Notes under the pieces: generated by a model
What the model was told of the DNA's origin: nothing
The model's database searches: none
What the model saw: only the letters and a program-made list of their open reading frames with translations
In this document: positions 60,563-64,000 of the stretch, piece by piece
Numbering within the stretch: the stretch's first letter is position 1
How the letters are laid out: each line of letters opens with the position of its first letter
Program-made: the position numbers and the translations under genes
Assembly: GCF_016863295.1 (NCBI RefSeq)
Contig: NZ_BOOP01000037.1
Coordinates: 62,001 to 126,000 of the forward strand
DNA from: Planotetraspora phitsanulokensis
GTDB lineage: Bacteria > Actinomycetota > Actinomycetes > Streptosporangiales > Streptosporangiaceae
DNA: 64,000 nt
Direction of reading: 5' to 3'

Positions 60563-61312
60563 TCAGGCGAACGAGCGGGAGAACCAGGACTGCCAGGCGG
60601 CTTCGGCCTTCTTGGCGTCGGCCTCGTCCGAGAAGCCGTGGCGTTCCAGGTAGATGGCCTCCTGATAGCCACGGATGAAGGTGTAGAGGGCCTCAGAGGT
60701 GACCGCGCCCAGGCAGGCGGGCGTGTCGGCGAAGACGACGACACCCTCCTCGGGTGCGAGGCCCTCCACGCCGATCTTGACGCGGTCGCCGACGGCGGGG
60801 GTGCCGGTCAGTCCCAGAGCGGTCGCGATGGCCTGGAAGGCGTGATCGGCGTCGGTGACGCGCGGCCCGGGAGCGAACAGGTTGGACGTCGAGGTCCGGC
60901 CGGAGAAGTGCTCGAGGTAAGCGGCGAGCTTCCGCAGGTACATGCCGTCGCCCTTGGACAGCGCGTCGTACTCGGCCTCCCAGTCGTCCCCGAGGAAGCC
61001 GCTGTGCACGAACCTGAGAGTCGTGCCGCTTCCCCCGCGTCCCTCGATGATGTACTCGAACGCCATGAACGTGCCGTCGGGGTTCTCGTCGGTGCGATAG
61101 GCGAAACGCCTGCCCGGCTCCCACGCCGTCACGGTGGAATGGGCGGTGACGCCCATCAGGGTCATGTGGCCCCTGCCGCCCTCGCGGGGCTCGATCTCGG
61201 TGTGCCCCATGAACCAGGAGTCGACGCCCGGACCGGTCGCGATGGCTTCCCACACCTCTTCGGGGGAGGCGGGGAGCTCGATCTCCTCGTTGACCTCGAA
61301 CGGGTGCGTCAT
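60563..61312 (-). CDS. SRPBCC/AHSA1-domain protein (paralogue of the 34.7-kb gene)
   Basis: 249 aa. LPASPEEVWEAIATGPGVDS, WFMGHTEIEPREGG and FEYIIEGRGGSGTTLRFVH mirror the protein encoded at 34.7 kb along the whole length, including the C-terminal ~100-aa module (TPAVGDRVKIGVEGLAPEEG; AAWQSWFSRSFA versus QAWQSWLDRVFA). ATG 61312 has AGGAG upstream. The gene is flanked on both sides by inverted copies of the TGATCA repeat. Unlike the paralogue it has no ArsR or ECF neighbour. Confidence 0.88.
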   Translation of the reverse strand: MTHPFEVNEEIELPASPEEVWEAIATGPGVDSWFMGHTEIEPREGGRGHMTLMGVTAHSTVTAWEPGRRFAYRTDENPDGTFMAFEYIIEGRGGSGTTLRFVHSGFLGDDWEAEYDALSKGDGMYLRKLAAYLEHFSGRTSTSNLFAPGPRVTDADHAFQAIATALGLTGTPAVGDRVKIGVEGLAPEEGVVVFADTPACLGAVTSEALYTFIRGYQEAIYLERHGFSDEADAKKAEAAWQSWFSRSFA

Positions 61313-61429
61313 GTCAGGACTCCTTGCTCTATCAAGTGACGTCGTCAGCTCATCAAGTGTTCTCCGGATCGGATGATCCGGACGGGCCGGGGTCCCGGGG
61401 AGGTGTCCCAGGGAGGCGTCCACGTACCG

Positions 61430-61467
61430 CCGACAATTATCACTGGCAAGAAACACAAACTTGTCGG
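61430..61467 (-). promoter_or_regulatory. AT-rich promoter with CCGACAA/TTGTCGG dyad
   Basis: CCGACAA (61430-61436) and TTGTCGG (61461-61467) flank an AT-rich segment with GATAAT on the minus strand, upstream of the SRPBCC gene. Probably its promoter and operator. Confidence 0.4.
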
Positions 61468-61501
61468 TAGGTGGACACCGAGATGGGCCCACTAAGGGTC
61501 G

Positions 61502-61675
61502 TGATCATGCACAGGTTCGCAAATTACCCGCCTGGCCAGCGGAAACATCAACCGTGATCATGCGCGGATTCGGCTGAAGGGCCGGCGAGCAGGGGGAACG
61601 CCATCCATGATCATGCACGTTCTGAGGAGGCGCGTGGCCTGTAACGGCAGCACCGACCGAACATGTGCATGATCA
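61502..61675 (+). repeat. TGATCA-core repeat array, three units plus one inverted
   Basis: TGATCATGC starts at 61502, 61555 and 61608, exactly 53 bp apart, and an inverted GCATGATCA ends at 61675. Unit starts read TGATCATGCACAGGTTCG, TGATCATGCGCGGATTCGGC and TGATCATGCACGTTC. In the ~390-bp gap between the SRPBCC and HATPase genes; otherwise no gene seen there. Confidence 0.85.
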
Positions 61676-61706
61676 CGGCGGGAGTCCGCTCTGAAGGTTC
61701 CGCTGT

Positions 61707-62396
61707 TCAGCTGGAGCCTTCGGGCATGTCGGCGTCGTCGAGGTTGCGCAAGCCGTCGAGGACGCGTAGCAGCGTCATCTCGTCCGGTCCCGCGGCCCGC
61801 TCGGCCAGGGGGTGCCGCCGAACCCTGCGGGGCAGTGCCCGGTGCGCGTCGTCCTGCCCGGCGGCCGGGCCCTTCCTGTGGCCGAGCGCGGCCGTGACGC
61901 GGGCCGGTCTGGCGGGGGAGCGCGTCGGGGCGACCGGCGGAAGAGGGAGCTCACACCAGACGATCTTCCCTCGGTCGCGCGCGGTGTAGTGGCCCCAGTT
62001 CGTCGACAACATGCCGACGAGGGCGAGGCCGCGGCCGCCCTCGGCGGACGTGTCGGCCTCGGCCACCATCGGCACCAACTCGCTGCCGTCCCACACCTCG
62101 ATGAACAGGCTGCGCGGGCCCGAGGAGACGCGCAGCCGGAGAGCGACCATCCGCATTGCCACGGGGAACATGGACGACGCCATCGGGGCGTTGCGGACCT
62201 GGTTGGTCGCATGCACCGCGTTGGTCACCAACTCCGACACCAGCAGTTCGGCGGTTTCGGCGAGGTTGGCCAGGTCCCACCTGCCGAGTTGACAGCGAAC
62301 GAAGGCCCGGGCCCGTCTCGGCGCCGTCAGTGCCGAGCCGAAGACTCGGTCGGCGACCCGCCGGTCGCCGTGTGAGGAGAAAGGTGAGGTCAACAT
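61707..62396 (-). CDS. HATPase_c anti-sigma-factor-like ATP-binding protein
   Basis: 229 aa. The GHKL fold is shown by AELLVSELVTNAVHATNQVR (N box), LFIEVWDGSELVPMV (G1) and EGGRGLALVGMLSTNWGHY (G2), as in RsbW/SpoIIAB-like single-domain kinases common in actinomycetes. The C-terminal ~60 aa are basic and disordered-looking. ATG 62396 has AGGAG 10 nt upstream; a longer frame to ATG 62480 lacks a ribosome site. Confidence 0.85.
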   Translation of the reverse strand: MLTSPFSSHGDRRVADRVFGSALTAPRRARAFVRCQLGRWDLANLAETAELLVSELVTNAVHATNQVRNAPMASSMFPVAMRMVALRLRVSSGPRSLFIEVWDGSELVPMVAEADTSAEGGRGLALVGMLSTNWGHYTARDRGKIVWCELPLPPVAPTRSPARPARVTAALGHRKGPAAGQDDAHRALPRRVRRHPLAERAAGPDEMTLLRVLDGLRNLDDADMPEGSS

Positions 62397-62546
62397 CCCC
62401 GGAGTGACTCCTGGACGGCCCCGGCGGGCGCGGGCTGCGGGAGCAGCCGAGGAAGACGCATGCCTCCGATCATCTGTCATGGAAGGTTGAGAAGTGACGG
62501 GGTTTTCAGGATTCAGACAAGTTTCTTGTCGGATGCGCTCATGTCA

Positions 62547-63110
62547 TCACTGAACGGGACGAAGTCCGTCGAACACGATGTCGAGCGCCTTCAGCCGGAC
62601 GTCCGCGCCCACGCGCTCGGCCGCCCGGGACGCTCCGATCAGCAACGCGATCAGCTCTGCCGGGCCGATGTCCGCGCGGACGGCCCCGGCCTGCTGTGCG
62701 CGGGTCAGCAGGGTCTCGACGGTGGCGGCCAGTTCGGCCCCGACCACGGACGCCTCCTCCCCGTTCCCCGCGGCGGCGGCCTCCGACAGCACGTCGGCGT
62801 AGGCGCTCTGCGTCGCCGCCTGCTCCACCGCGTAGGTGAAGAAGCCGAAGAAGGCCGGGCCCGCCTGGGCCTGCGACAACGCCGCCGCCTTGTCGGCCAG
62901 CCTGCGCACCCGGGCGAGGAAGACCGCCTCGATCAGGGACTCCTTGGCGGGGAAGTGGCGGAAGACGGTGCCGATGCCGACGCCTGCCTCCTTGGCCACA
63001 TCCTCCGTGGAGGCCGACAGCCCCTGGGCCGAGAAGACCACCTCGGCCGCCTCGAGAATCTTGGCGCGGTTGCGCTGGGCGTCCGCGCGCAGCGGCCGCC
63101 CCTCACCCAT
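62547..63110 (-). CDS. TetR-family regulator
   Basis: 187 aa. HTH: LSASTEDVAKEAGVGIGTVF, RHFPAKESLIEAVFLARV, and the C-terminal domain of the type with ALIVGASRAAERVG-like text (LIALLIGASRAAERVGADVR). It is divergent from an NTF2/SnoaL-like gene and two palindromes stand between them, so it probably represses that gene and itself. ATG 63110 was chosen; TTG 63116 is in frame. Confidence 0.9.
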   Translation of the reverse strand: MGEGRPLRADAQRNRAKILEAAEVVFSAQGLSASTEDVAKEAGVGIGTVFRHFPAKESLIEAVFLARVRRLADKAAALSQAQAGPAFFGFFTYAVEQAATQSAYADVLSEAAAAGNGEEASVVGAELAATVETLLTRAQQAGAVRADIGPAELIALLIGASRAAERVGADVRLKALDIVFDGLRPVQ

Positions 63111-63117
63111 TGACAAA

Positions 63118-63160
63118 CGGAGTCGTCGCTCCGTATTTTCTAAGCGGAGTCACGACTCCG
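63118..63160. promoter_or_regulatory. paired TetR operators
   Basis: CGGAGTCGTCGCTCCG (63118-63133) and CGGAGTCACGACTCCG (63145-63160) are 16-bp dyads, the second with perfect 7-bp arms, with centres 27 bp apart, in the intergenic region of the divergent TetR and NTF2-like genes. Confidence 0.8.
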
Positions 63161-63205
63161 AGTGTACGGCACACCGTCCGGCCCGCAGGAAAGGAACCAG
63201 GACCC

Positions 63206-63673
63206 ATGACCCTCACCGCACGCGACGCGTTCACCCGATGGCAGGACGCCGTGCTGTCCGGCTTCGCCGGCCCCCGGACGCGCACGGACGGCGCGGCGGC
63301 CACGGCCGGGGGCACGCGTACGGCCTACGGCGACGACCTCGCGGACGACCTGGTGGTCGAGTGGCCATTCAACCCTCCGGGACGGCCCCGCCGCATCGAG
63401 GGCAGGGCCGCGTTCGAGGCGATCGCAGGGCCCGGCCGGGCGGCGCTGCCCGTGCGGTTCGAGGAGTTCCGCGACCTCGTCGTCCATGAGACCGGCGATC
63501 CCGAGGTGATCATCGCGGAGTACCTCCTCGCGGGCACGGTGCTCACCACCGGCCGCCAGGCGTCGGCGGCGTTCGTCACCGTGCTCCGCGTCCGTGAGGG
63601 CAAGGTCGTCCACGTCCGGGAGTACCAGGATGTGGCGGCCATGGCGGCGGCGCTCGGCGAGCTCCCCGGATGA
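63206..63673 (+). CDS. NTF2/SnoaL-like fold protein
   Basis: 155 aa. LADDLVVEWPFNPPGRPRRI, EGRAAFEAIAGPGRAAL and VTVLRVREGKVVHVREYQDV are typical of SnoaL-like polyketide cyclase/ketosteroid isomerase-fold proteins. The reaction is unknown. AGGA precedes the ATG. Likely controlled by the divergent TetR through the paired operators. Confidence 0.87.
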   Translation: MTLTARDAFTRWQDAVLSGFAGPRTRTDGAAATAGGTRTAYGDDLADDLVVEWPFNPPGRPRRIEGRAAFEAIAGPGRAALPVRFEEFRDLVVHETGDPEVIIAEYLLAGTVLTTGRQASAAFVTVLRVREGKVVHVREYQDVAAMAAALGELPG

Positions 63674-63788
63674 CCGCCCTGACGACGCCGCGACGGCGCT
63701 GTGGCGAGCGTCCAGCAGTACGGGATGGCGCCGCGGACGCCGGCGAAACCTGACGGCGGATGACAGGAACATGCGGCAGGGTCGAGAC

Positions 63789-64000
63789 ATGACGAATCAC
63801 GCGACGGGCATGTTCGACATCACCGGCTGGGAAGAAGTGTCCACCGAGGAGAAGACGGGCGCCACGATCGGGCGGACGCGCATCACCAAGGCCTTCCGCG
63901 GCGACCTCGAAGGCACCAGCACCACCGAGATCATGACCGTCGCCACCGAGGCCGGTCCCGCCGCCTACGTCGGCATCGAGCATGTCGAGGGAACGCTCGG
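63789..64000 (+). CDS. DUF3224-domain protein (partial, 3' end outside window)
   Basis: The first 70 residues are visible: MFDITGWEEVSTEEKTGATI, ITKAFRGDLEGTSTTEIMTV, AAYVGIEHVEGTLG, matching the DUF3224 pattern (a lipocalin-like barrel often near regulators). The gene runs off the right edge. Function unknown. Confidence 0.85.
   Translation, partial: MTNHATGMFDITGWEEVSTEEKTGATIGRTRITKAFRGDLEGTSTTEIMTVATEAGPAAYVGIEHVEGTL

Noticed and set aside
54761-61675. 53-bp-period arrays considered as CRISPRs
   Set aside because: Between the arrays at 60.45 and 61.55 kb the whole unit is conserved, not only a repeat with unique spacers, and no cas genes are near.

Overview
The window is high-GC DNA with GTG and TTG starts and many start codons lying 6-8 nt after a TANNNT -10 element (leaderless mRNAs). 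It carries dense ECF sigma factors, SRPBCC/ArsR pairs, an Rv2578c-type radical SAM protein and an L,D-transpeptidase lipoprotein. This fits a filamentous actinomycete; Streptosporangiales-like is my guess, not proven. I saw no tRNA, rRNA or phage structural genes.

Layout. (1) 1-13.0 kb is an accessory, defence-type island: an XRE-ImmA metallopeptidase with a partner that runs off the left edge, a 1303-aa DUF4365-TPR-PIN protein, a tyrosine recombinase, a Hachiman-like pair (HamB-type Ski2 helicase and HamA-type PD-(D/E)XK nuclease), and decayed IS3 and IS481 transposases. (2) 13.0-15.1 kb has a gene-poor stretch with repeats and inverted repeats, followed by a Cys4/coiled-coil protein. (3) 15.1-34.5 kb holds five ECF sigma genes: three ECF42-type, two of them coupled to DGPF/YCII genes, and two ECF41-type with carboxymuconolactone decarboxylase-like or epimerase-like neighbours. 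ECF41-like promoters are visible in front of the target genes. Between them are a GNAT gene, a PadR-ABC exporter operon and a TusA-like gene. (4) 28-31 kb is a scar region: an IstB fragment, a hemE of atypical character that begins inside a 15-base match to an Illumina adapter, and a degenerate type I-E-like CRISPR remnant. (5) 31-49 kb holds ADP-ribosylglycohydrolase/VOC/ECF, SRPBCC/ArsR, a CHAP hydrolase behind a c-di-AMP (ydaO) riboswitch, an ABC ATPase fused by deletion to a response-regulator tail, a serine hydrolase, RecD2-like helicase, SRPBCC-ArsR, GlxA-type regulator, HIT, P450 and an L,D-transpeptidase followed by a 48-bp perfect palindrome. (6) 49-64 kb holds small metabolic, efflux and regulatory genes, a three-gene ABC-2 exporter operon, and three intergenic arrays of a repeat with a TGATCA core and a 53-bp period.

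How the genes work together. The left island looks like layered anti-phage defence. The central part looks like stress-responsive ECF circuits in which each sigma factor probably drives its own operon. The right half is mainly efflux pumps with cognate regulators (SMR/TetR, PadR/ABC, ABC-2) and cell-wall enzymes.

Limits: all assignments come from reading sequence and motifs, with no database search. The hemE/adapter junction means contiguity around 29.3-30.7 kb should be treated with suspicion.
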